NCBI GenBank assembly: GCA_000514715.1
Contig: AZWL01000001.1
Span: 930,186-994,185, forward strand
DNA length: 64,000 bases
Source: Streptomyces sp. CNH099
Lineage (GTDB): Bacteria; Actinomycetota; Actinomycetes; Streptomycetales; Streptomycetaceae
Direction of reading: 5' to 3'
The notes beneath the pieces were generated by a model. It saw only the letters and a list, made by a program, of their open reading frames with translations, made no database searches and had not been told where the DNA came from. Position numbers and translations under genes: made by a program. Shown here piece after piece: positions 51,193-60,087 of the stretch. Position 1 is the first letter of the stretch. Each line of letters starts with the position of its first letter.

Positions 51193-51828
51193 ATGGCCAA
51201 GCGCAGTACACGGGCCAGGAGCGGCCTGCGTCGCCTGGCGCGGTGGAGATCTCGGATCGCGGCAGGGGCGACGCTGGCCGCCCTGACGACGACGCTGACC
51301 ATGGGCATCCCGTCCCCGGCCCAGGCGGCCGTGGGCGATTGTCCCAGCGGATTGACGTGGAGCAACGTTTTCAACCCCCACTATCCCGAGTACGTGGCCC
51401 ATGAGTACGTCGTCACTTCGGTGCGGCCCGAATTCCTGGTGAGTGAGGAGCGCGTCGTCGTCAACGGCACGAACAGCGAGATCACGGGAAGCTTCACATC
51501 ATCGGTGTCGAAGACGTTCAGCCTGACCTCCAGCCTCGGCGCCAGTGCCTCGCTGTTCGGCTTCCTGAACGCCAACGTCAGCACGAGCATCACACAGAGC
51601 ACGACGACCACGACCGGTGTCACGGCCACCGCGCCCGTTCCCCCGAACGGCCGGGTGGTCGGCCAGTACGGCGTCGAAGCGTACGCCGTGGACATCACCC
51701 TCCACGAGTACCGCTCCGTCCTCGGCCTCCCCGAAGACGCTGACAGCATCTGCTGGCGGGACCGCTCGACCGCGGGCACGAGCATCGCGCCAACGCACTA
51801 CACCGGCTGGCGGGTCGTACCCGGCTGA
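51193..51828 (+). CDS. secreted Ser/Thr-rich beta protein, aerolysin-like in pattern
   Basis: A 211-residue secreted protein. The signal peptide ends at MGIPSPAQAA (about residue 45). The mature part has two cysteines (GDCPSG and DSICWRD) that could bridge. Its core is alternating polar/hydrophobic strands rich in Ser/Thr: GSFTSSVSKTFSLTSSLGAS, ASLFGFLNANVSTSITQST, then VPPNGRVVGQYGVEAYAVDI. This resembles aerolysin/ETX-MTX2 proteins, where a Ser/Thr-rich hairpin becomes a membrane beta-barrel and a VPP strand follows. That is a pattern match only. AAGGGGGAAGA precedes ATG 51193. Confidence 0.7.
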   Translation: MAKRSTRARSGLRRLARWRSRIAAGATLAALTTTLTMGIPSPAQAAVGDCPSGLTWSNVFNPHYPEYVAHEYVVTSVRPEFLVSEERVVVNGTNSEITGSFTSSVSKTFSLTSSLGASASLFGFLNANVSTSITQSTTTTTGVTATAPVPPNGRVVGQYGVEAYAVDITLHEYRSVLGLPEDADSICWRDRSTAGTSIAPTHYTGWRVVPG

Positions 51829-51883
51829 CAAGTCCAGCTACAGCAACGGCGCCGAGGGCGACTGCGTCGAGTGGGCACCGGGC
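51827..51883 (+). pseudogene. DUF397 remnant
   Basis: In the frame offset from the preceding gene, DKSSYSNGAEGDCVEWAPG is the signature block of DUF397 proteins (usually KSSYSxxxGxCVEVA), which pair with XRE regulators in Streptomyces. No start, upstream half or continuation is present, so it is a fragment. Confidence 0.6.
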
Positions 51884-51933
51884 CGCCGTGGCCGCCACCG
51901 CGGCCGCAACCGGCGCCGTTCCCGTCCGCGACA

Positions 51934-51961
51934 GCGGCCTCTCCCCTGCGGGAGAGGCCGC
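51934..51961 (+). terminator. terminator before sir2
   Basis: A perfect 12-base stem, GCGGCCTCTCCC (51934-51945) with GGGAGAGGCCGC (51950-51961), closes a four-base loop. It ends the transcript of the secreted-protein gene. Confidence 0.75.
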
Positions 51962-51999
51962 CTTCCCCCTTCCCGGGGCACCCGCCCTACCCTGGGCGC

Positions 52000-52750
52000 A
52001 TGTCCACGACGGCGGGTGACGGGCGGGGGCCGCTGGTGGCGATCCTCAGCGGGGCCGGGATCTCCACCGACTCCGGCATCCCCGACTACCGGGGGCCCAA
52101 CGGGGTCTGGCGGCGGGATCCGGAGGCGCAGAGGCTCGTCACCTACGAGTACTACATGGCCGATCCGGAGATCCGGCGCCGGTCCTGGGTCATGCGGCGC
52201 GACGGCGCCGCCCGCGGGGCGCGGCCCAACGCCGCGCACGCGGCCGTCGCGGAGCTGGCGAGCTCCGGCACGCCGGTGCGGGTCGTCACGCAGAACGTCG
52301 ACGGGCTGCACCAGCTCGCCGGGCTGCCCGAGCGCAAGGTGCTGGAGCTGCACGGGTCGTCCCGTACCGCGGTGTGCACGGCGTGTCCGTGGCGCGGGCC
52401 GATGGCCGAGACGCTGGAGCGGGTGGCGGCCGGGGAGGCGGATCCGGCGTGCCGGGAGTGCGGGGGGGATCCTGAAGTCGGCGACGGTGATGTTCGGGCA
52501 GCCGCTCGATCCCGAGGTGCTGGCCACCGCGGTGGCGGTGGCCGAGGCCGCGGAGGTCTTCCTCGTGGTCGGCAGCAGCCTGCAGGTGCAGCCGGCGGCG
52601 TCGCTGGCGGGGCGGGCCGCGGCGGCGGGGGCCCGGCTGGTCGTGGTCAACGCCGAGCCCACGCCGTACGACCACCTCGCGGCCGAGGTGGTCCGCGAGC
52701 CGATCAGCGAGGCGCTGCCTCCCTTGCTGGCGCGGCTGGCCCGGCCGTAG
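52000..52750 (+). pseudogene. Sir2-type NAD-dependent deacetylase, frameshifted
   Basis: A sirtuin read in two frames. Frame one: LVAILSGAGISTDSGIPDYR, VRVVTQNVDGLHQLAG and zinc cysteines CTACPW and CRECGG. Frame two: ILKSATVMFGQPLDPEVLAT, VFLVVGSSLQVQPAASLAGR, VVVNAEPTPYD. The break is a run of seven Gs at 52462-52468; six would restore CRECGGILKSATVMFG and a complete protein of about 250 residues. It is either a sequencing homopolymer error or a recent mutation. NAD, zinc and catalytic motifs are otherwise intact. The 3' end overlaps the convergent permease gene by 47 bases. Confidence 0.85.
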
Positions 52751-54278
52751 CCGCCTTCTCCCGGGACCCCGACATCAGCAGGGTGTACAGGATCAGCGAC
52801 GTGCCCAGGCCCACCGCCCAGCCGTAGTCCGCCAGCGGCTTCAGCAGCGGGATGAGGCCGTCCTCGGGGTACGGGCCGGAGGCGCCGGCGTCCGTGTGGG
52901 AGCCCCCGACGGCCAGCAGGCCGCCCGCCGCGAAGGCGAGGACGCCGCGCCAGTTCCAGCCGCCCGCGTACCAGTACGGGCCGCCGCGGCGGTACAGGCC
53001 GGGCAGGTCGAGGACAGTGCGGCGGACGAGCCAGTAGTCGGCGATGAGCACGCCGGCGACCGCGCCGAGCAGGCCGCCGTAGGTGCCGAGCCAGACGAAG
53101 ATGTAGATGTCCGGGTTGGCGATCAGCTCCCAGGGGAACATCAGCATGCCCGCGGTGCAGGCGATCAGCGACCCGGTGCGGAAGGTGATGGCCTTCGGCG
53201 CCAGGTTGGACAGGTCGTAGGCGGGGCTGACGAGGTTCGCCGCGACGTTCGTCGTCAGGGTGGCGAGCAGGATGACGAACAGGGCGAAGGCGATGCCCAG
53301 TTCGGTGTCCATCCGGGCGGCCAGCTGCGCCGGCTCCCAGACGGGCTCGCCGTAGACGGCCTGCGACCCCGAGGTGACGAGCACGGACAGCAGCGCGAAC
53401 GCGGCCATCGTGGTGGGCAGTCCGAGGGACTGGCCCCAGATCTGGGCGCGCTGGCCGGCGCCGAAGCGGGTGAAGTCGGGGATGTTCAGCGACAGCGTGG
53501 ACCAGAAGCCGATCATGCCCATGAGCGCGGGGAAGAACACCTTCCAGAACTCGGTGCCCCAGCCGAGCTGCGACGGCTCGTCGAGCAGCGGCCCGAGGCC
53601 GCCGGCCTGGTCGGCGATCCATATCAGCAGCGCGACCGCGCCCGCCAGCATCAGCGGGGCGGCCCAGTTCTCCAGCTTCTTCACCCCCTCCATGCCGAAG
53701 AGGATGATGCCGATCTCGATGAGCCAGAAGAGGACGAAGCACAGCCACTGCGGCCACGGGTAGCCGCCCCAGGTACCGGCCTCGACCCACCAGCTGCCGG
53801 CCCCGGATATCTCGCCGGCCAAAAAGTAGATCGCCTGGCCGCCGATCCAGGTCTGGATGCCGAACCACGCGCAGGCGACGACGCCGCGCAGCAGTGCCGG
53901 GAGGTTGGCGCCGACCACCCCGAAGGAGGAGCGGGCCAGGACGGGGAACGGGATGCCGTACTTGGGGCCGGCGTGCCCGGTCAGCAGCATCGGCAGCAGC
54001 ACGATGACGTTGGCCAGGGCGATGGTGAGGACCGCCTGCTTCCAGTCCATGCCCAGCGCGATGAGCCCGGCGGCCAGGGTCCAGGTGGGCACGTTGACGG
54101 CCATGCCGATCCACAGCGCCGCGAAGTTGTACGTGCTCCAGGTGCGCTTCGCGGCGGGGACGGGGAGCAGGTCGCCGTTGGCGTAGCCGCTGCCGGCGAG
54201 GTCGTCGGCCGGGGAGAGTTCCACCCGGCCGTCGGCGGACTTCGTCGGGCGGGACGGTGACGCGGCGTCGGCAGCCAT
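52704..54278 (-). CDS. NCS1 nucleobase/hydantoin permease
   Basis: A 524-residue permease of the NCS1 (Mhp1/PucI) family with about 12 helices: FAALWIGMAVNVPTWTLAAG, AVLTIALANVIVLLPMLLTG, HAGPKYGIPFPVLARSSFGV, GVVACAWFGIQTWIGGQAIY and GFWSTLSLNIPDFTRFGAGQ. Family substrates are uracil, allantoin, hydantoins and the like; the operon with dihydropyrimidinase favours a pyrimidine or hydantoin. It is the last gene of the operon and begins 10 bases after the oxidoreductase stop. The C-terminus overlaps the opposite-strand sir2 end. Confidence 0.92.
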   Translation of the reverse strand: MAADAASPSRPTKSADGRVELSPADDLAGSGYANGDLLPVPAAKRTWSTYNFAALWIGMAVNVPTWTLAAGLIALGMDWKQAVLTIALANVIVLLPMLLTGHAGPKYGIPFPVLARSSFGVVGANLPALLRGVVACAWFGIQTWIGGQAIYFLAGEISGAGSWWVEAGTWGGYPWPQWLCFVLFWLIEIGIILFGMEGVKKLENWAAPLMLAGAVALLIWIADQAGGLGPLLDEPSQLGWGTEFWKVFFPALMGMIGFWSTLSLNIPDFTRFGAGQRAQIWGQSLGLPTTMAAFALLSVLVTSGSQAVYGEPVWEPAQLAARMDTELGIAFALFVILLATLTTNVAANLVSPAYDLSNLAPKAITFRTGSLIACTAGMLMFPWELIANPDIYIFVWLGTYGGLLGAVAGVLIADYWLVRRTVLDLPGLYRRGGPYWYAGGWNWRGVLAFAAGGLLAVGGSHTDAGASGPYPEDGLIPLLKPLADYGWAVGLGTSLILYTLLMSGSREKAATAGPAAPAREAAPR

Positions 54279-54288
54279 GGTCCCTCCC

Positions 54289-55308
54289 TCAGCCCAGCGC
54301 CGGGATGACGTACTTCCCGTACGCGTCGACGGTGGACTCCTTCGCGTCGTGCATCGCGTAGATCGCGAACTGGTGCACGCCCAGCTCCCGCAGCCGGCGC
54401 AGCTTCTCCACGTGCGCCTCGACGGGGCCCAGGATGCAGAAGCGGTCCACGATGTCGTCCGGGACGAAGTCGGTGGAGGGGTTCCCGGCGCGGCCGTGGT
54501 GGGAGTAGTCGTAGCCCTGGCGCTGCTTGACGTACGCCGTGAGCGCCTCGGGGACGACGTCGGAGTGCTCGCCGTAGCGGTCGACGAGGTCGGCGACGTG
54601 GTTGCCGACCATGCCGCCGAACCAGCGGCACTGCTCGCGCGCGTGCGCCAGCGCCTCGGGGGTGCCGTCCGTGACGTACGCGGGGGCGGCGACGCAGACC
54701 GTCAGGTCGTCCGGGTCGCGGCCGGCCTGGGCGGCGGCGGTGCGTACGGCCTTGACCATGAACTCCGTGAGGTACACGTCCGACAGCTGCAGGATGAAGC
54801 CGTCCGCGACCTGCCCGGCGAGCGCCAGCGCCTTCGGCCCGTACGCCGCCATCCACACCGGCAGCCGGCCGTTCTCGACCCACGGCAGCGTCAGCGTGGT
54901 GCCGGCCTCGCGGTCGACGACGGCCTCGCGGCCCTCGGCGAGGTCGCGGATGACGCGGATGGCGTCGCCGAGGCGGGCCAGGGTGTTCGGCGGGCGGCCG
55001 GCGACGCGCATGGCGGAGTCGCCGCGGCCGATGCCGCAGACGGTGCGGTTGCCGTACATCTCGTTGAGGGTGGCGAAGGCGGAGGCGGTGACCTCCCAGG
55101 CGCGGGTGCCGGGGTTGGTGACCATGGGGCCGACGGTGAGCCGCTCGGTGTGCTCCAGGATGCGGCTGTAGATGACGTACGGCTCCTGCCACAAGACGGT
55201 GGAGTCGAACGTCCAGCCGTAGCGGAAGCCGTTGCGCTCGGCGCGGCGCATCAGGCCGACGACGGCGGATGCGGGCGGGTCGGTCTGCAGCACGAGTCCG
55301 AAATCCAC
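54289..55308 (-). CDS. LLM-class F420-dependent oxidoreductase, TIGR03842-like
   Basis: A 339-residue luciferase-like TIM-barrel enzyme expected to use F420 or FMN. Supporting features are MDFGLVLQTDPPASAVVGLM, RNGFRYGWTFDSTVLWQEPY, VTNPGTRAWEVTASAFATLN, CGIGRGDSAMRVAGRPPNTL and the C-terminal RLRELGVHQFAIYAMHDAKE. This subgroup is typically found beside dihydropyrimidinase and an NCS1 permease, as here, and may act on dihydropyrimidines or hydantoin products; its reaction is not established. It follows dihydropyrimidinase after 124 bases that include a 9-base minisatellite. Confidence 0.9.
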   Translation of the reverse strand: MDFGLVLQTDPPASAVVGLMRRAERNGFRYGWTFDSTVLWQEPYVIYSRILEHTERLTVGPMVTNPGTRAWEVTASAFATLNEMYGNRTVCGIGRGDSAMRVAGRPPNTLARLGDAIRVIRDLAEGREAVVDREAGTTLTLPWVENGRLPVWMAAYGPKALALAGQVADGFILQLSDVYLTEFMVKAVRTAAAQAGRDPDDLTVCVAAPAYVTDGTPEALAHAREQCRWFGGMVGNHVADLVDRYGEHSDVVPEALTAYVKQRQGYDYSHHGRAGNPSTDFVPDDIVDRFCILGPVEAHVEKLRRLRELGVHQFAIYAMHDAKESTVDAYGKYVIPALG

Positions 55309-55358
55309 TTCGGCCCCCTTCGGGAACAGTGCCGGATCGGGTGGGTCTGGAGGCTGGG

Positions 55359-55430
55359 TTCTCCGCGTATTCCGCGGGCTCCGCGGGCTCCGCGTTCTCC
55401 GCGTTCTCCGCGTTCTCCGCGTTCTCCGCG
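55359..55430. repeat. 9-base minisatellite, eight units
   Basis: Eight tandem units of TTCTCCGCG or close variants (TATTCCGCG once, GGCTCCGCG twice), followed by a diverged ninth, TTCTACAGG. The last contains the dihydropyrimidinase TAG. It lies wholly in the gap to the next gene of the operon. Confidence 0.95.
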
Positions 55431-55432
55431 TT

Positions 55433-56833
55433 CTACAGGAACTGGCAGGTGCCGCGCGGGACGTACTGGCCGTGCCCCGCCCGGCCGGTGAACTCCCGGC
55501 CGGCCAGGACGGTCGTGCCGCGGGACAGCACGGTCTCGACGCGCCCGGTGATCTCCTTGCCCTCGTACGCCGAGTAGTCGACGTTCATGTGGTGGGTGGC
55601 GGCGGAGAGCGTCTGGCGGGCCTCGGGGTCGTAGATGACGATGTCGGCGTCGGAGCCCGGGGCGATGGTGCCCTTGCGAGGGTAGAGGCCGAACATCCGG
55701 GCGGGCGTGGCGCAGGCGATGTCGATCCAGCGGCGGCGCGTGAGATGCCCGTCGAGCACGGCCTGGTGGAGGAGGTCCATGCGGTTCTCCACGCCCGGCA
55801 GGCCGTTGGGGATCCGGGAGAAGTCGCCGCGGCCCAGCTCCTTCTGGTCCGTGAAGCAGAAGGGGCAGTGGTCGGTGGAGACGACCTGGAGGTCGTCGGT
55901 GCGCAGCCCGCGCCAGAGTGCGGCCTGGTGCTCGCGGGGGCGCAGCGGCGTGGAGCAGACGTACTTGGCGCCCTCGAAGTCCGGCTCGGCGAGGTTGTCG
56001 GTGGACAGGAACAGGTACTGCGGGCAGGTCTCGCCGAAGACCGGCAGGCCGGCGTCGCGGGCCTGCGCCAGTTCCGCGACGGCCTCCTCGGCGGAGACGT
56101 GCACGACGTAGAGCGGGCTGCCGGCGACGCGGGCGAGCTGGATGGCGCGGTGCGTGGCCTCGGCCTCCAGCAGCACCTTGCGTACCTCGCCGTGGTGGCG
56201 CGGGTCGGTCCTGCCGGCCTGCAGCGCCTGTTCGACGAGGACGTCGATGGCGATGCCGTTCTCGGCGTGCATCATGATCAGCCCGCCGTTGCCGGCGGCG
56301 CGCTGCATGGCGCGCAGGATCCGGCCGTCGTCGCTGTAGAAGACGCCGGGGTAGGCCATGAACATCTTGAAGGAGGTCACGCCCTCCTCGACCAGGCCGT
56401 CCATCTCCTTGAGGGTGTGCTCGTTGACGTCGGAGAGGATCATGTGGAAGCCGTAGTCGACGGCGCACTGCGCGTCGGCCTTCGCGTGCCAGGCGTCCAG
56501 GCCCTCGCGCAGCGCCTGCCCCTGCTTCTGGACGGCGAAGTCCACGATGGTGGTGGTGCCGCCCCAGGCGGCGGCGCGGGTGCCCGTCTCGAACGTGTCC
56601 GAGGCGAACGTGCCGCCGAAGGGCAGCTCCATGTGGGTGTGGACGTCCACCCCGCCCGGGATGACGTACTTGCCGGTGGCGTCGAGCGTGGCGGCGCCGG
56701 CGCGCCAGCCGGCGGCGGCGTCGCTGCCGTGTGCGGCGAGGGCGGCGACGCGGCCGTCCTCGACGAGTACGTCGGCGTGGATCTCGTCGGCGGCGGTGAC
56801 GACCAGCCCGCCGGTGATGACTGTACGGCTCAC
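55433..56833 (-). CDS. hydA: dihydropyrimidinase / hydantoinase
   Basis: A 466-residue amidohydrolase barrel with a binuclear zinc site. Metal-site motifs are GVDVHTHMELPFGG (HxH), the carboxylated lysine in TSFKMFMAYPG, MMHAENG, YVVHVSAEEAV and STDHCPFCF. It opens dihydrouracil, dihydrothymine or hydantoin rings. The start is GTG 56833 with AAGGGAG upstream; 63 further in-frame codons to 57022 are not conserved. It is first in the operon with an F420-type oxidoreductase and NCS1 permease. The C-terminus ends abruptly inside the edge of a minisatellite, so the last residues may differ from homologues. Confidence 0.93.
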   Translation of the reverse strand: MSRTVITGGLVVTAADEIHADVLVEDGRVAALAAHGSDAAAGWRAGAATLDATGKYVIPGGVDVHTHMELPFGGTFASDTFETGTRAAAWGGTTTIVDFAVQKQGQALREGLDAWHAKADAQCAVDYGFHMILSDVNEHTLKEMDGLVEEGVTSFKMFMAYPGVFYSDDGRILRAMQRAAGNGGLIMMHAENGIAIDVLVEQALQAGRTDPRHHGEVRKVLLEAEATHRAIQLARVAGSPLYVVHVSAEEAVAELAQARDAGLPVFGETCPQYLFLSTDNLAEPDFEGAKYVCSTPLRPREHQAALWRGLRTDDLQVVSTDHCPFCFTDQKELGRGDFSRIPNGLPGVENRMDLLHQAVLDGHLTRRRWIDIACATPARMFGLYPRKGTIAPGSDADIVIYDPEARQTLSAATHHMNVDYSAYEGKEITGRVETVLSRGTTVLAGREFTGRAGHGQYVPRGTCQFL

Positions 56834-56850
56834 GGCCTCTGCTCCCTTCC

Positions 56851-56886
56851 GGTGACGCGACGTCACCAGGGGTCTACACCCGTAGA
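56851..56886 (-). promoter_or_regulatory. paired palindromes upstream of dihydropyrimidinase
   Basis: GGTGAC-GCGAC-GTCACC (56851-56867) and TCTAC-ACCC-GTAGA (56873-56886) lie 18-53 bases before the GTG start. Both are perfect in their arms and are good operator candidates. The rest of 56887-57111 holds nothing I can support. Confidence 0.45.
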
Positions 56887-57111
56887 GTCGAGCTGCGTGC
56901 GAAGACCGTAGAAGCATGGCACCGCGCGCGGCAATACCGCGGCAGCCACCCTTCGGGGCCGCGTGGCGAGGACCGTACGCGCCGATGGTGCGCGCCGCAC
57001 GCCGTACCCGTGCGTACTTCACGACCTGTTCATGACAGCGGTGACTACTGCCGGTGCCCGTCCGGCTGCCATCCTTCCTGAGCGCAGTCGACGTGACGGC
57101 CTTGGGGGGAA

Positions 57112-59834
57112 ATGGACAAGCGATACGAGGCGTTCTGCCTGGCCGACGAGTATTTCTACGAAACTCCGGACCGACTGACCGGCGCCGCCGACACCGCGGC
57201 CGGGCACTTTCCCGTCGCCCGCCGCGAGACCCCCGCGGGGTGGATCGACGCGTGGTCCGGCGACTGGCGCCAGTTGCAGCCGCTGGAGGATCGTGGCTGG
57301 CCGGAGCAGGGCTGGAAGATCCACGTCTCGGCCCGCCTCGACAACGCCGACCGGGTCGGCACGCATATCTGGGATTACTGCGTGCCGCGCGGCATTCCCT
57401 TCAAGTTCGTACCGGGAAAGCAACTCCTCTATCTCCGCAACTCGAAGTACGCCAGCCGCACGATCAGCGGAAAGTTCGCCACGATATACCCGCGCGACGA
57501 CGACATGCTGCACGCCGTACTGCAGGAGCTGGGCGAGCAGCTCGCCGCGGAGGAGGGCCCGTACATCTCACCGACCTGCGCTGGCGGAACGGGCCGCTGC
57601 ACGTGCGCTACGGCGGCTTCGCGCCGCGCTACTGCGTCGGCGCCGACGGGGCGCTGGTGCCGGCCGTCGAGGGACCGGACGGCACGCTGATCCCCGACCG
57701 CAAGGACCCGGCGTTCAGCGTGCCCGACTGGGTGACGCTGCCCGGCTTCCTCGCACCGGAACTGGCCGCGCGCAACGCCACGACGACCACCGGCCTGCCG
57801 TACCGCATCGAGCGCGCCCTGCACTTCTCCAACGGCGGCGGCGTCTACGCGGGCACCGACCTGCGCGACGGCGCCCAGGTCGTGCTCAAGGAGGCCCGGC
57901 CGCACGCCGGGCTCGCCGCCGACGGCGCGGACGCGGTGGCCCGGCTGGAGCGGGAGAAGTCCGCGCTGGAGCGGCTGACCGGGCTGGGCGTCGCGCCGGG
58001 CGTCCGCGACTGGTTCGAGCTGGGCGGGCACCGCTTCCTGGTCATGGACTTCCTGCCCGGGCGGACCCTCAACTCCTTCTTCGCCGAGCGGCACCCCCTG
58101 TTGGCCGCCCGGCCGGACCCGGCCGAGGTGGCGTCGTACACCCGCTGGGCGGTACGGGTGCAGGGGGCGGTGGAGCGGGCCGTCGCCGCGGTGCACGGGC
58201 GGGGGCTGGTCTTCAACGACCTGCACATGTTCAACATCATGGTCGCGCCCGACGAGGACGACCCTTCGGTGGCGCTGGTCGACTTCGAGGCGGCGGCGCC
58301 GGTGGCGGCCGGGCCGCGGCAGATCGTGGCGCACCCCGGCTACGTCGCACCGGCCGACCGCGAGGGTTTCGCGATCGACCGCTACGCGCTGGCCTGCCTG
58401 CGGATCGCGCTGTTCCTGCCGATGACGACGCTGCTGGCCGTCGACCGGCGCAAGGCGGCGCACCTGGCCCGGATCGCGGCGGAGCAGTTCCCGGAGCTGC
58501 CGGAGGCGTTCCTGCGGGAGGCGGTCGAGGAGATCGACGGCGGACCGGCCGCGGGTGCGGCCGACGCCGGGGCGTCCCGGGCCGCCACGGCGGCGGCGAG
58601 ACCCGGTGCGGGGGCCGCCGAGCCGCTGCTGCCGACCGAACCGGACGACTGGCCGCGCAGCCGCGCGGCCATGGCCCGGGCGCTGGCCGCCTCCGCGACC
58701 CCCGGGCGCGACGACCGCGTCTTCCCCGGCGACGTCGCCCAGTTCAACGACGGCGGCGGCCTCGGGCTCTCCTTCGGCGCCGCGGGCGTGCTGTACGCGC
58801 TGGCCGAGGCCGGCGCGCCGCGCAGCGAGGCCGGGGAGGAGTGGCTGCTGCGGCAGACCGCGGCACCGCCGCGCGGCACGCCGTTCGGGCTGTACGACGG
58901 GCTGCTCGGCGCGGCGTACGTCCTGGAGCGGCTCGGGCACGGCAAGCGGGCCCTCGACCTCACCGCGCGGGTGCTCGCCGAGAACTGGCACGGCCTCGCC
59001 GCACACCTGCACGGCGGGCTCGCCGGCGCCGGGCTGGTGCTCGACCACCTCGCGACCGCCTGCGGCGAGCCGTCCCTGCACGACCACGCCCTGCGCGCCG
59101 CGACGCTGCTGACCGAGCGGCTCGCCGCGGCGGACGCCGGGCCGACCGGGGACTCCCCCGGCCCGCGGCCGGGCCGGGGCGGCGAGCGCGCCGGTCTGCT
59201 GCACGGCTGGACCGGCCCGGCGCTGTTCTTCCTGCGGCTCCACGAGCGCACCGGCGACCCCGCCCTGCTGGACGCCGCCGCCCGCGCGCTCCGCCGCGAC
59301 CTCGACCGCTGCCGGGTCGACCGCACCGGCGGCCTCGTCGTCGACGAGGGCCACCGCACCATGCCGTACCTCGGCGACGGCAGCGCGGGCATCGCGGCCG
59401 TGCTCGACGACTACCTCGCACACCGCGACGACGCGGACTTCGCCGAGGCCCGCACCGCGGTGCTGCCCGCGGCCCGTATGCGCTACTACGCCCAACCCGG
59501 CCTGTTCCAGGGGCGGGCCGGGATGCTGCTGCACCTCGCCCGCACCGAGACCCCCGGCGTACGCCCCGGGGATCTCGCCGCCCAGGCCGCCGCGCTCTCC
59601 TGGTACGCCCTGCCGTACGGCGACGGGCTCGCCTTTCCCGGCGACCAGATGATGCGGCTGTCCATGGACCTGGCCACCGGAACCGCCGGCTGCCTGCTCG
59701 CGCTCGCCGCGGCGCAGCCCGGGAGCGGCGCCGGCCTGCCCTTCCTGTCGCCCGCGCACCGGCGCGGACGCCAGGCGGACCGGCCCCACGACGGGGCCGG
59801 AGCACCTGCACCATCCGGTAAGTCCCAGCAGTAA
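57112..59834 (+). pseudogene. class III lanthionine synthetase LanKC (AmfT/RamC-like), frameshifted as read
   Basis: Three-domain lanthipeptide synthetase. The lyase domain (about residues 1-200) has KFVPGKQLLYLRNSKYASR. The kinase domain has VYAGTDLRDGAQVVLKEARP, GLVFNDLHMFNIMVAPDEDD (catalytic Asp and Asn) and VALVDFEAA. The cyclase-like domain (about 540-890) has GLLHGWTGPALFF and GDGSAGIAAV. It lacks the Cys-Cys-His zinc set, which indicates class III. It would dehydrate and cyclise the AmfS peptide encoded 22 bases downstream. The frame breaks near 57567: EEGPYI is followed by the wrong frame, while one added base would give LTDLRWRNGPLHVRYGGF. As read, the first frame stops at 57690. 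GGGGGGAA precedes ATG 57112. Confidence 0.85.
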
Positions 59835-59856
59835 CCGAGCCAACCAAGGAGAGATC

Positions 59857-59973
59857 ATGGCGCTTCTCGACCTGCAGGCCCTTGAGGCAGCCGAGCAGAC
59901 CAGCGGCGGCGACAGCAGCCTGAGCCTGCTGTGCGGCAAGCACAGCTCCCACAGCGTGCTGCTCTGCCTCTGA
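59857..59973 (+). CDS. amfS: class III lanthipeptide precursor, AmfS/SapB-like
   Basis: A 38-residue peptide. The leader MALLDLQALEAAEQTSGG carries the LLDLQ helix recognised by class III synthetases. The core SSLSLLCGKHSSHSVLLCL contains two Ser/Cys ring blocks. The second (SSHSVLLC) fits the SxxSxxxC labionin/lanthionine motif. The first (SSLSLLC) has only two residues between Ser and Cys, one fewer than in the AmfS and SapB peptides I recall. The mature product would be a surfactant morphogen for aerial growth. AAGGAGAG precedes the ATG, and it follows lanKC by 22 bases. Confidence 0.9.
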   Translation: MALLDLQALEAAEQTSGGDSSLSLLCGKHSSHSVLLCL

Positions 59974-60087
59974 CCGTCCCGCACAGAGTCCCCGGGCGCA
60001 CACGACGGCGCCCGGGGCCGCGGGGTCCCGGCGCAGAGGGCTGACGACGGGAGGGGGCCGGACGGCGGGACGGCGGAACGGAGAGGC

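Noticed and set aside
55251..56468. Long minus-strand frame with repeated Gly-Glu-Arg, looking like a collagen-like protein
   Set aside because: It is the 9-base minisatellite read in another frame of the dihydropyrimidinase gene; upstream residues are Arg/Pro-rich shadow sequence.
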